From Phoronis australis (Eukaryota > Phoronida > Phoronidae): a stretch of DNA of 64,000 bases. The DNA lies in NCBI GenBank assembly GCA_002633005.1, contig NMRA01000091.1:118204-182203 (forward strand), in the 5' to 3' direction. A model generated the notes under the pieces. It had not been told where the DNA came from. It searched no databases and saw only the letters and a list, made by a program, of their open reading frames with translations. Below, piece by piece: positions 12,573 to 22,519 of the stretch (within the stretch, counting starts at the first letter, position 1; each line of letters begins with the position of its first letter). Both the position numbers and the translations under genes were made by a program.

Positions 12573-12734
12573 CATGCATACGCAATTCACGAACTAATGC
12601 TAGTCGCTGGTCAGCTCCGCTATGATTCATGCGCAATTCGAAGAACTAATGCTAGTCGCTGGTCAGCTCCGCTATGATTCATGCGCAATTCGAAGAACTA
12701 ATGCTAGTCGCTGGTCAGCTCCGCTATGATTCAT
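12573..12734. repeat. 52-bp tandem repeat, about 3 copies
   Basis: GAACTAATGCTAGTCGCTGG starts at 12591, 12643 and 12695, an exact 52-base period. The second and third units are almost identical, so the amplification is recent. The array ends at TGATTCAT (12734). A 72-codon frame that runs through it is a by-product of the repeat. Confidence 0.9.
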
Positions 12735-13520
12735 TTGAGACGTGCGGCTTAGCTCGAACCTAGGCGTGTTCTGGCTCCAAGGTCGTCTGTTTGACCCAGT
12801 TTCGGGAAAAGTTTATTTTAACACGGTCATTTCCTGAAGATGTTTTTGAAAGATAGGATCCCAAAATCCTTGGCCTATAGAACTGTTGAAACACATCCAC
12901 TGGTCCAGCTTCTGCCGCCGGGCGGCTGGGGAAAACGCTATGGAACGCGTGTCCCAAAAACGCACACACTTCAACTCCTGCAGTTCAAGTTCTTTTCCCG
13001 TCAATCGCTGTGCGCGGATTCTACGCGGGCAGCCAACACCTTATTTTTAACGTGGGTGCGTCACTGAGTCACGACGTGTCCAGCCTTTGCAGTATGCACG
13101 GGAATGTCAAGCAAACGATTCGGTTTTAAGGACCTAAATTCATTGCACAATATTACTAGGAACGTACGAGCATCAAGGAAATGCAAAGACAATCTTTCCA
13201 AATTTACGAGCAATGACTTGAATTTCTTTTTTGATCCGATCTACGGTTTGTAAATTTCTTTAGTCTAGTTATTTTTAAAATTCAATACATTCATGAATAT
13301 CACTTTTATCGTTTAGAGTCCTTCTTTGCGATATGGTGGTCTGATGATGGTTCGAATTTTTGCAAGTCCGTCCTTCAGCCTTCAACTAAGTTCAGTGACG
13401 CATCGCCATTTCTTACAAGACAGCTCCTGTGCTGTGCACGAATGTTTTGTGTTTTTGATTAATTTGAAATCTCAACTTCCCCTCGTGAGTAGTTGGCAGT
13501 GTCATGTCGGAGGTGTATAG
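12735..13520. other. Stretch without recognised genes
   Basis: Overlapping short frames on both strands (12760-13067) occupy a GC-richer patch, but none has a recognisable domain or splice-supported edges. Confidence 0.5.
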
Positions 13521-13587
13521 AGGGCGCAGCACTGAAAAAAGTGGGGGCTAAAGCCCCCTCAGCCCCCCTGCAGTGCACCGCCTATGG
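13521..13587 (+). mobile_element. Family E short palindromic repeat, copy 2
   Basis: AGGGCGCAGCACTGAAAAAA then GTGGGGGCTAAAGCCCCC and CACCGCCTATGG follow the same order as the two copies near 57.9 kb. The inner GGGGGCTAAAGCCCCC is nearly self-complementary. Confidence 0.65.
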
Positions 13588-13756
13588 ACCACTGAAAAAC
13601 TTGAACTGAATAAAAGGAGAATGCCACCCGATTTAATTAGTCTTTTTTGCCTTATTAATTTGTCTATATCCACATCGCCTCGCACACGGTCGACCTTATC
13701 TTGCCAAGAGGTGTCTCGTTAACCTGTGAGGAAGGTGAGAAACGGCGCTAGCGACG

Positions 13757-14251
13757 TCAGTGGTTCATCTGCACTAAATGAGAGTGAATGCCGCTATGCT
13801 GCGGTGCATCGTTACCGCTTGTGCGAGCTATGCAGGTGCGAGGAAAGCGGGAATATCGTTTTTTCGACTTCAGTCCTTGAGAGTCCGAAATGTTTAGGAA
13901 GTGGATCGCAGTAGCGAAGAATGAAAAGTACGCTGTAAATAGCAAGTATGAGGTCGTGGAACATCTCCTTGTCTGTGGCCTGCAGTGGTCGACAGCTGCG
14001 TGAGTGCCTGACGAATCCCAGCTTGCCAAATAACTATCCCTACGTTCCGTTGTCTGAGCTTGTTCACGGCGCCTCTTTAGTATTTCTTCATCACTGTATT
14101 CCTGTTCGAACTGATAGCCTGTGAAACCTAACGATCCACCTGCGAAGTCTTCGTCGGGACTGATGAGCTCTCGTCTAAGTCGCGGGGGATTGCGAGTTGC
14201 CACGTTGACGTTTATCACTGAGCGTTCTGTTTCAAAATGAATTATTCTCAC
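13757..14251 (-). CDS. Coding-like 164-codon frame, product unknown
   Basis: This is among the longest open frames in the window. About the first 95 residues are hydrophilic and protein-like, with an Asp/Glu-rich patch (SPDEDFAGG) followed by Glu/Arg/Lys-rich sequence (EEILKRRREQAQTTERRDS) that could form a short helix. The distal part is less convincing. I recognise no domain. On the reverse strand it lies just downstream of another candidate exon, from which it would be separated by an implausibly short intron, so the two may not belong together. A frame of this length could occur by chance in 64 kb. It could be a true exon, a decayed element gene, or noise. Confidence 0.3.
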   Translation of the reverse strand: MRIIHFETERSVINVNVATRNPPRLRRELISPDEDFAGGSLGFTGYQFEQEYSDEEILKRRREQAQTTERRDSYLASWDSSGTHAAVDHCRPQTRRCSTTSYLLFTAYFSFFATAIHFLNISDSQGLKSKKRYSRFPRTCIARTSGNDAPQHSGIHSHLVQMNH

Positions 14252-14500
14252 CCAAACTAATACTTATATAAAACTGAAACAAAGTCTGTCTCATTAGATG
14301 TAATGCCTTTGGAGTGTTCCTGAGTGCAAACATGATTTGAGAAGCCAGCAATGAATAAATCCCTGCGTTACCGGCTTTAAGTGCAATAAAACTAATTGAC
14401 GGGACACCGAGGCCGTGTTGTGTGGAATGAATTGGGAGAGCAAAAGTGATAACTGGTTCGTGTAAGGTTAAAAGAACAACTGGTTTTATTTGCACGGAAA
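14252..14500 (-). CDS. Candidate internal exon, product unknown
   Basis: Read on the reverse strand, an acceptor-like TTATATTGTAG is followed by about 83 open codons and a strong donor-like GTGAGA. The translation is moderately hydrophobic and contains HSTQHGLGVPSISFIALKAG and LLASQIMFALRNTPKALHLM. I recognise no family. The support is the combination of both splice-like edges with an uninterrupted frame, which is suggestive but can arise by chance. A relation to the neighbouring frame at 13757-14251 is possible. Confidence 0.3.
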
Positions 14501-14803
14501 CTACAATATAATAATACAGTCATGCAGCCACGTGTAGTAATCACGTGGTACGAGTAGGAGGAGTTAAACTAACCAATAGTATTAAACGTGTAGGTGGGCC
14601 CAAATAAGGCACAATTCTCAGAACAGATAAAATCATCAAGAAGTCATTCTTGACATGTGTGAGCCCATGCTAATTTAGTGTTAGATGGCAGAAACTGTTG
14701 TGAAACAACTAGATTTCCATCCCACGGCCAGGTGTTAGGGGAATCTTTATTTATATTTACATTATTCAAATACTGATTGTCAATGTACAGCTTCTGCCCT
14801 GAC

Positions 14804-15040
14804 CATGCGCGCACCCAGGGGGGCTCGAACGAGCTAGGGCAAAGTGGCGAAGTGGACAAAAAGGTCCGCCTGTGGGAAACAAAAAAGTCCGAGAAAATGA
14901 GACTAAAGTCCTCTAAATAAGCACAATCGCGCAGTTCACAATGGTGCCACGTTTTTTTAGCTCACCCGCTTTTTTGTTACCAAAAGGTCCACAACGTCAG
15001 AAATTCGAGCCACACATATTGAAGGCTGGGTGTGAGCATG
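14804..15040 (-). mobile_element. Family B miniature element, copy 1
   Basis: The 237-bp element has inverted ends CATGCGCGCACCCAG (left) and CATGCTCACACCCAG (right, complement). It is flanked by an exact 5-bp duplication CTGAC at 14799-14803 and 15041-15045. The interior holds GGTCCGCCTGTGGGAAAC, GTCCGAGAAAATGAGAC and CCAAAAGGTCCACAACGTC, all found inverted in the copy at 25867. There is no coding capacity. It belongs with TIR DNA transposons making 5-bp duplications; the superfamily is not determined. Confidence 0.85.
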
Positions 15041-15234
15041 CTGACGGTGCTGTGGACAAAGCGGAATCTGAATTCGCGGCCCCGACGAGTAAGTAGGTTT
15101 GCAGTTCCGTGGCTATTCACCAACACAATCACGTGCACATTAATTACTTTGGCTCACTAGTATAGTATTTTCCTGACTACAAGTTTAGTTTCCAACTTTG
15201 GCTGGTTTATGGTCGTGATGTCTGATCAGTTTCC

Positions 15235-15321
15235 GAGCCACTGGTCGGGATAACGAGTCAGTCCGGCCGGCCGCGACGGGCCTGACCGGGCTCCGGCCGA
15301 GCCACTGGCCAGGATAACGAG
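15235..15321. repeat. Imperfect 64-bp direct repeat in a GC-rich patch
   Basis: GAGCCACTGGTCGGGATAAC at about 15235 recurs as GAGCCACTGGCCAGGATAAC at about 15299. The intervening sequence is strongly GC-rich (GGCCGGCCGCGACGGGCC), unlike its surroundings. Confidence 0.6.
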
Positions 15322-16449
15322 CGTTTTGCGTGTTTAGAACTCAAAAAATCACAATTCTAAACAACACAGAATAGGTTCTCCTGTCTGTATCTCACGAAAA
15401 ATACTTCGAATTTATCTCCGAAAAGACCCCAAACTCCTGCTACCGGACCTTATTGGCCTGCCGAACCGTTGTAGGCTACGGCCGTGTCCAAATACCAATA
15501 AATCCGTAACAGCAAAATAAAACAACACGTTTTTATACGAACTCGGTGTATTTTTAAGGGTTTTACATCGAAGTTTGATGATTTATTGGTGTAAAACGAT
15601 GAATTCAAGCGATAAGCTGACACCAGTAACCCGTGTTGTGAACTGCTGAACAGACTCCGTGTGAAACCAATTACGTCATTGGATAATTTGAAAACCTCAG
15701 TCTGCCGTCAGGTGTTAGGTAACGCAACCGCGCGTGCCGTTATGGAGTAGAACTACTCGATCTAAATTGATACAAATTAGGTTGTTTTTGGGTGGCAAGC
15801 TCCTTTAATACGCTCCGCAAAATTTTTGCTGCACAAATTTTCTCGAATTTTCGAAATACATTTATGAATGGTTAAGTGCACATTTTTAAGAGCGCTTAGA
15901 CGACCTATGCTGCAAAAACGGAGACCCTAACAACAATTGTCCTGGTCAGGGCCCTCAAATGGTAAACCATACACTGATACCGAGTTTCCAAAGTTCTATT
16001 GAGTTTTCACTCTGATCAGTATTCGAAGTCTTTCCTTTTTGTCTTTCCCCATCCCCACACCTTTGTCGGTTGCCATCATCATGGTTTAACCCTGAGGCAT
16101 CCAATTTTTTGGGGGTGGCACTCGCCCTCCCCCCGCTTACTAAGGTCCTGATGCAAGGAGTCCATCGTTGGTCCAAGGTCAATGTTGTGTTTCAACACGC
16201 ACTCGTTGTATAGCTTGAGCATTAAATTAAAGGTTTAAGAAATACAGGAGCAGTTTTGCGCATTTAATTGTGCGTGTAAAAGGTTTTATGGATTCGTACC
16301 GAATTTGTTGCTGCAACTTGTCTCATGGGCCTGTACCCGGCGCGTGATCACAAATGTGGACACTAATTCGGCTATTGCGCAAGTCGACTGTAGCAAGGTG
16401 GCCAGTGAAAATGTAAGGCAGCAGGCCAGTGGGCGTGTGTGCTTTCTAG
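15322..16449. other. Stretch without recognised genes
   Basis: Nothing recognised. A G-rich then C-rich patch at about 16108-16137 (TTTTTTGGGGGTGGCACTCG) resembles the edge of a miniature element, but I found no partner or TSD. Confidence 0.4.
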
Positions 16450-17079
16450 TCTCTTATTATGAAAACCATTGAAGGCAATTATCAGCACCTGCAAACAAGA
16501 ATTTTGAAGTATGGAGAATTTCAACAGGAGTTTGCTGTAGACTTAGTCGCGAAGCTGCAGACATTCCAGCCACGGTTACTGTCGGTCCTTTGAAGCAATT
16601 ATAGCACATATATACGATTTTTTAAGAATGGCAAGGGTGCGTTTTGTGTTGACGGAAATGTCCATTGCGTCGAGGAATCTGAGGCATTTAATGATGAACA
16701 ACTGTTGTGGCTTAATTTGGAAAAACACTTAGCAAAACTAACTTCCAAGTATGCATACTGTGGCGGAATTAAGAAATACGATTATGGCAGTGTTAACTGT
16801 AGCAGAGCCACAAAGTGTGCTAAAATGGTAGGAAATTAGGCATAACATTTCTGTAGCAGATAAAAGGTTGATTGGCGCAGGAAAAGGCCGAGGTCTTCAA
16901 TGCTCAGAAAGATTTCGGCAGGCAAGAGACTTGCCAAGAAAATGACACAGTTGAGTCCGGGCATTCTAAAGGAAAGAACTGCAGCCAATTCCAGTTACTC
17001 GGTGCAACTTCTCTCACCCGACGGCGTTGTTTCACGATACCGCAACCTCAAACAACGTCAAAGAAACGAAACGCGTAGG
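16450..17079 (+). pseudogene. Decayed or fragmentary coding region, product unknown
   Basis: One frame stays protein-like for about 207 codons, from ATG at 16459 to a donor-like GTGAGA after 17079, broken only by stops at 16591, 16837, 16843 and about 16861. A pyrimidine-rich acceptor (GTGTGCTTTCTAG) lies directly upstream. The segment between the first two stops has four or more cysteines (KGAFCVDGNVHCVEESEAF, KYAYCGGIKKYDYG, NCSRATKC). The last part is basic (RYRNLKQRQRNETRR). I recognise no family. Persistence in one frame argues for a former gene or element ORF with point mutations rather than chance. Real short introns are unlikely, because the gap around 16837-16861 is too small. Confidence 0.45.
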
Positions 17080-17521
17080 GTGAGATATTTCAGAGTATTA
17101 ATATTTATTCTTGGATACAGGTGTCCAACTCAAAATGAATAACCCACGGTCATTCTTTATGCCGATAGCAATGTTTTCGCCAACTGAAGAAGAACAGGAA
17201 TCATAGACATCCCGCGCGCTCCGTCTATGGTTCTGACATTTCAAACTTTCAACACGATAGGTAGCCGCTGAAAGTTCGATGTTGACCTCATTCTAATCTT
17301 CTCTGCAATCCACAGTCTGGGGACGAAAACAATTCAAATCCGCTCCTCGAAATAGGGCTTGCTTAGCTGGAATTCAGAACTGGGGTCATGAGAGTGTTTT
17401 CACCTCCTGATTGCGAAGCGATCGAGTTAGCTGTGGTCTCTTCATCAGCGCGTGCTCTCAGCGGGAGGTCACCGCTTTATGCACTCGAGGGCTCGACAAC
17501 AACTAAACTGACGAGAGTCTC
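17080..17521. other. Stretch without recognised genes
   Basis: No frame or repeat that I can assign. Confidence 0.4.
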
Positions 17522-17565
17522 AGAACTCCCACATGCAAATTTGATATGCAAATGAGGGAGTTCTT
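17522..17565. repeat. Hairpin with two octamer-like motifs
   Basis: AGAACTCCC and GGGAGTTCT form the stem. The arms continue with ATGCAAAT (17533) and ATGCAAAT (17546), so the octamer occurs twice in direct order inside an otherwise inverted structure. It lies about 270 bases from the block shared with 11.9 kb. Confidence 0.6.
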
Positions 17566-17832
17566 GACTACTGCGCCATCTATACATCGATGGAAAAGCT
17601 TAAATACCCGTGACTGCGTGTGGGAAATTGCGATTGCGTGCGCTGAAGTCGATATTTTCAAAGTACAATTACACCACTGTTTACGGTTGAAAAGTGAGTT
17701 TTTTTGATATCCTTCTATAGGAAAAGCTTTAATCTCTCTCTGATAAAATCATCTGTTTCCTTTTAAACGAAACTTAAGTCCTCAAATTAGTCCGGGGAAG
17801 GAGGCCAAAAACGGCGGTTTAGGTAGTTGTCC

Positions 17833-17867
17833 CTTCCTGGTTATCTCTTCCTGCCTATATGTATATT
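17833..17867 (-). repeat. Inverted copy of the 11.9-kb conserved block
   Basis: AGTTGTCCCTTCCTGGTT, continuing to ATCTCTTCCT, is the exact complement of the block at 11938-11966. Flanking similarity is weak. Confidence 0.6.
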
Positions 17868-18613
17868 CCCCCAGAATGGCCAAAAGGAGGCGGGTAAATT
17901 GCTGTCGGACGGTCTGTCGTAAATATCAATAATTAATTGTTATTGGTGAACTTGGCGATTAAATAAAACCTTATCGAGTGCATTGTTCATCTTCAGTCCA
18001 GTTTCTCCCGCAGAGCATTACAGACAGCTTTCTTTCCGCTCTTCTATCAACTTGCGCTCAGTGGAGTTCAAGTTTAGGTCATTGGTTTTCTATTGACAAT
18101 ATATCATACTTTGGGCAACATAAAAAACCTTTCCGCGATAATTATTAAAGAATGTGCCAACACTTGGCTTTGGGGATTTTTTGGTACCCAGGTCCCTGGT
18201 CGTGATTCATTTCCGCTGTATAAAACATGCAAAGAATCGGTTTATTTTGGATTTCGTCTGCCTTAAGCCGCTTTTACACGAGAGACACTGATCATCATGT
18301 CACTTGTCACGGCTTGACTTACTTGACTTTAGTCGCCAAATCTGGTTCAGCAACTTTTAAGAAAATTCACTATTGAGCAAAAACGTGTAGCAGGGTCAAC
18401 AGCTAGCATTCTCTGTCAATCACAACGGGCTCAAAAATCGTAGCCTTCACGTGCACCGTAAAACGCAAAAGTTCAACCATCCCAGGGTGGTTAATTTGTA
18501 ATTTAATTGGTAGACTCGGAAAAGATAATGTGTGCCACTACATTAGTCTGTCCTTATATAGTAAGAGGGTATATCTCCAGCAGTGATCTTGACGGCGACA
18601 ACTGTAACCCCAT
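17868..18613. other. Stretch without recognised genes
   Basis: No assignable frame or repeat seen. Confidence 0.4.
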
Positions 18614-18779
18614 CAGGAGCGGATCCAGGATTTTGAGTTGGGGGGCTGGAACAAAGTATTAGCCAGGATTTTGCCCGTCATACAGTCGCACCCCGAACTG
18701 CCAAATGGAATAAGGGAGAATTTTAGAGGGCTTTGGCCCCCTTGCCCCCTCCCTACCCTCAACCCCTATATCGCCACTG
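18614..18779 (+). mobile_element. Family A miniature element, copy 2
   Basis: A 166-bp element with left end CAGGAGCGGATCCAGG and right end complementary to CAGTGGCGATATAGGGG. Flanks CCCAT (18609-18613) and CCCAC (18780-18784) match at four of five bases, consistent with an older 5-bp duplication. The interior shares TTAGCCAGGATTTT, CGCACCCC and CTGCCAAATGGAAT with the copy at 25529. Confidence 0.85.
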
Positions 18780-18784
18780 CCCAC

Positions 18785-19402
18785 GGTTAACTGCTCGATA
18801 CGATTCGTCAACAACACTTCATCTTGCGTATTAAAGAGCTTTTCAGATTGTTTTCAATTAAGTAATTGTAAAACCTTGTTTTCCACGTAGTTTCCTAGAG
18901 ACTAGTCAAAATTGCCGCAATCCATGTATTCTGATGATAAATGATTTTTAAAAGGTCAAACCTTTTTTCTGCCCGAGATCTTGTATTGCTCTCTAATTCA
19001 GTTGATAGCCAGTATCAATACTTTGATCGAGTTCTCGTGATTTTGTTGAAATTTCATGGGTTTTGTCTGAAGAAATATCCAACTTTCAGTTCTTCCAGAG
19101 CACATAAATGACTTCCAAACTGAGTAAGACATCAAATGAAACCATTTTTATACCGGAAATTGCCCTAAATTGATGTTTTTTGACAGAAAGCTCGGTTTTA
19201 ATGCCGCTGTACAGCTACAGCATATTTTGTGTTCAGCAGTCCACGCTTTCAGTGGTTTTTGGGTTTTACCTATATAGGATTCATCACATTCATAAAGGAC
19301 TTGGTAGGTGACGTTCATCTTTTTGTACCTTGTCTGTCTTTGGTTTGGCTTTGGTCCGTAGTCCTCCTTAGGCTACAAGAAATATACAAGTACAGCAAAT
19401 TT
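18785..19402. other. Stretch without recognised genes
   Basis: No assignable feature seen. Confidence 0.4.
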
Positions 19403-19462
19403 CCGTCGAAGTGGTGAGAGTGCTTAACTGACAACCGAAAGTTCCATAGTTCAAATCCCCAA
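19403..19462 (+). repeat. tRNA-derived SINE-like head
   Basis: An A-box-like GTGGTGAGAGTGC is followed at normal tRNA spacing by a B-box-like AGTTCAAATCCCC (about 19448). CTGACAACCGAAAG lies where an anticodon arm would be. The acceptor stem does not pair, so this is not a functional tRNA. GACCGGCCGAAACATCGTG downstream may belong to the SINE body. Confidence 0.5.
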
Positions 19463-20222
19463 CATGAGCGTTCCAGATACCCGTTTAAGTTCTTCTAAGA
19501 ACGTTGTGAAGTTGGACGGAAACTGACCGGCCGAAACATCGTGTCGATGTAAATAGACAAGAGGCTGATGCAATAGATTTAAGACAAGTTGACAATACAT
19601 CAACACGTCAAAGCAGTTTTAGGAAATTTCTCGGTAAAAGTGAACATACAATCAAAAACTCGTAATATCTCGCATAAAACTCACTTTTACCTCCTCAGAA
19701 TCTTATTCTTGGAGCTCATCCAGTTGACATCATTTTTCTGACGAAGGTCACCCGCAAAGATGGGCGTCCGTGTTTACACACTCAAAGCAAATTTTCCACT
19801 GAGTGCAAAGTTAAGTTCTAGTAATACAAGGATGTGCAATCTCATGTTAACACGAATGATCTTAGTGAAGAACAATGTCGCTGACGCACACTATAGCTTT
19901 TCAAATATTCCACCGATGAACGCGTCAAGGAGAACCTTTATTAAGTGGCTCTGCCCGTGAGGAGGCTACGAGTCCTAACAACAACAACTTAATGTCCATG
20001 TCAGCTCTAATATTAAGGCATTCCATATGCGCTCTTCTGAGGTTAAAATAAAGTTGTTTATTGACTTGTCCTCGTGTGTGCACCGCTCACATTTGGTGGA
20101 ACTTAAAGTGTTCAACCTTCAACAAACTTAAAACGTTGAACCTCAGTGTCTTAAAACTAGTATCTTGGTTTGCTCAAAGTATTATACTGCCAGAGGAGTT
20201 TGTTCATAATCCTCTGTTTTAA

Positions 20223-20486
20223 AGGCGAAAGCAACCTTTTTCACTTAATTACAGCTTTTCGTAATTTGATTAATTTCTCGTCCTCTACTCCGGAAGTGAC
20301 GTTTTGGGAGGCAAGAGTTTCGCGCCAATTTCTTTTCATTATAGTCTTGACTGTGAGAGCTGTGGAGTCAGTCATCGTTCTACCTCGGTTGTGATAACTT
20401 CGGTCGTCGTTTGCTTTTGTTTACAAGTCAGTCAACATGCCACCCTGTTGCTGCGTGCGGGGATGTACTCATTATCGTCTCACACG
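20223..20486 (+). repeat. Left long inverted repeat of the Kolobok-like element
   Basis: It pairs with 21187-21499. Shared landmarks are CTACTCCGGAAGTGACGTTT, GGCGCGAA or its complement, CTGTGAGAGC and the THAP start. It probably contained the element's promoter, since it ends just inside the coding region. Confidence 0.8.
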
Positions 20487-21180
20487 CGCTTTGGGTACCT
20501 TGCGTCGCTTTCCGAAGGATGACACACTTCGCCGTACTTGGCTAGCTCGTTCATGTGAAGAACGCAGGGCTAGCCGTCCACGCAACGTACAAAGCAGTGG
20601 AGGGTTACCGAGTGTGTGGCAAGCATTTTCTGCCGTCAGATTATGACAGATATGTAAGCTGAATTGATGAAGGTCCCTGCGAAACAACGCCTGAAGAAGG
20701 GTACCATACCGTCGCTGTTGATTTCCGGCAGTGCCCCGTCGCCAACCCCGAGAAGTGCGTTTTTGAAGCGAGAAGCCTCGCGAGCTGTAGCCACTATATA
20801 CAGTGACTGGAGGCACTTCATCTACTGTCACCCGTGCCTCCGAACGTACCCCATTGCGTGCAATTCCGGAAACTAGCAGTGATTCGCCCTGTGCTGTTGT
20901 CTCTAGCCCAGAGCCTGTAAGCAGTCCTGCAGCGATGTTGAGTAGTGGGAGTGAATACAGGCCCAGTTCGACACCCACTGTGAAGAGGACAGTTCGTCAT
21001 CCAGTGAACAGATCGGTGAGCCTAAGTTTGATAAGTTTATTGTGGACTTGTATTGGAGCTATTTGGAAGGTGCCAGGTGTGTGGCGAGGAGTCACACGGC
21101 AGAAAGCAAGCAGTTTGGGTGCTCAGATCACACTTCATTGGGAGTGTGTCGCGGGACACTCGGGCAAGTGGGACAGTTCT
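20437..21180 (+). pseudogene. THAP-domain transposon protein, frameshifted remnant
   Basis: The ATG at 20437 opens MPPCCCVRGCTHYRL, the first half of a C2CH THAP zinc finger (Cys-x2-4-Cys). RRFPKDDTLRRTWL follows, then after a frameshift VCGKHFLPSDY supplies the Cys-x2-His half. A further shift restores LKKGTIPSL, which matches the THAP C-terminal AVPT-type box. Downstream are an acidic serine run (EEDSSSSSEQ), KFDKFIVDLYWSYL, a CQVC pair (21071-21082) and HWECVAGHSGKWDSS (21136-21180). These follow the order I know from THAP proteins of this element class. At least four frameshifts break the frame, so it cannot be functional. Confidence 0.75.
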
Positions 21181-21186
21181 TCTGTA

Positions 21187-21499
21187 CGTGAGACGATAAT
21201 GAGTACACCCCAGTACACAGCAACAGCGTGGCATGTTGACTGACTCGTAAGCAAAAGCAAACGACGACTGAACCAATCACAATCGAGATAGAACAATGAC
21301 TGACTCGACTGCTCTCACAGTCAGACTATATGAAAAGAAATTGGCGCGAAATTCTTGCCTTCCAAAACGTCACTTCCGGAGTAGACGACGAGTAATTAAT
21401 TAAATTACGAAAAGCAGTAAATAAGTGAAAAATATGTCTGGGATAATCAACGAACCTTATGTTTGCTAAAAATGACATGAAAAAAGGTTGCCTTCGCCT
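21187..21499 (-). repeat. Right long inverted repeat with second THAP start
   Basis: On the minus strand an ATG at 21234 opens MPRCCCVLGCTHYRL, a near copy of the left start. Similarity to the left arm stops soon after, where the unique middle begins. The arm therefore reads out an unrelated tail on this strand. Confidence 0.75.
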
Positions 21500-21503
21500 T
21501 TAA

Positions 21504-22515
21504 GGTATCGTACGCGTAAGCTTTTTTTCAGCTTGATGGCGCGCCTATCTCATTCTGTGAATGGATTTTTGTACCAATTAATATTTCTATTTTGACATAT
21601 TTTGTACTTCATAATTTTATTTTGTATATGGATATCTAGAGTTTGTATTAAAGTTCTTCATTCATTCATTCAACTGATATTCTAAATGCATTTTTCGACA
21701 CTGTGTCATGTAGAGAATATGTTAGACAACGATTCAGCTTGTTTACGGTTAAGCAGTTGCAAACCTCTGTTTTGTCTTGCTGTGAATTTGAGGGTCGGTT
21801 TCATAAAGAACAAGATAGAGTTCAATATGATGTCGCTAAGAAAACTGGTGTGATCACGGGTTCGATTGTAATAAATGGCGATATTTCGTTTTGCGTGTTC
21901 TTGCGTTTTCGCGCGATTCCCCCTTCTACGAAACGCACGCCAGCATGGATGCAAAAACTGTGAGTGGTAATAAATACACTTGAACCTCCATCTTGTACAT
22001 TTAGAAGGTATGCAATAATTTTGTGTATCAATAAAGCACCCCACGGGAGTTTTGATTGTACAGTTTATTACAGTTAATAGACAGTCGCAAAGTTTTATAA
22101 ATGCGCATTGATATCACAATTCAGCTTTGATAGACGAGTTAAAGACCTAGGTTAGCGAGTAAGCTTTAAATTTATTTCCATATTCAAGGTTCTAATGGGC
22201 AATAGCATCGCTAAGCAAAGACCTATTAACGAGTAGCCAACCATCGACTGTGGATGCTTTCGTGCATTTTCACAATTTACTATAATGGCAGACACTTTTC
22301 AGTCGCTAATTGATCGCTTGGTTCCGTAATATGTCTGATAAATCCTGTCAACACGTATTTCCCAGATCAAATAGCTTCTTGGCCATAATTTGCAGGCTCC
22401 TTTTAGTTAGATGACTTTTGTTGATCACAATAGTCAGGTGTGAAAAAACGCTCAGACGTTGACGCTGCATTAGTAGGGTCTGATAGAATCAGTTGACCAC
22501 CGAGCCTAAGATGAG
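21504..22515. other. Stretch without recognised genes
   Basis: Overlapping frames of 69-112 codons on both strands (21703-22044) have no recognisable domain. Confidence 0.45.
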
Positions 22516-22519
22516 ACAT

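Larger units (their letters stand above)
20223..21499 (+). mobile_element. Kolobok-like element with THAP-coding inverted repeats
   Basis: The 1277-bp element is flanked by TTAA (20219-20222 and 21500-21503), and its ends read AGGCGAARGCAACCTTTTT on both strands. The inverted repeats are long (about 264 bp left, 313 bp right; the right has a short extra segment). Each runs through a promoter-like region into an ATG and the first 15 or so codons of a THAP protein. The unique middle continues that reading frame only on the plus strand. TTAA targets together with a THAP domain fit the Kolobok superfamily. No catalytic domain remains, so this is an internally deleted, non-autonomous copy. Confidence 0.85.

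Noticed and set aside
12573-12734. CRISPR array
   Set aside because: The 52-bp units are contiguous with no unique spacers, and the DNA is eukaryotic.
13757-14500. A single spliced gene joining the two minus-strand frames
   Set aside because: The simplest in-frame intron would be only about 34 bases, too short to claim for a metazoan.
20472-20978. 168-codon minus-strand frame
   Set aside because: It is the antisense of the THAP remnant inside the Kolobok-like element and has no domain of its own.
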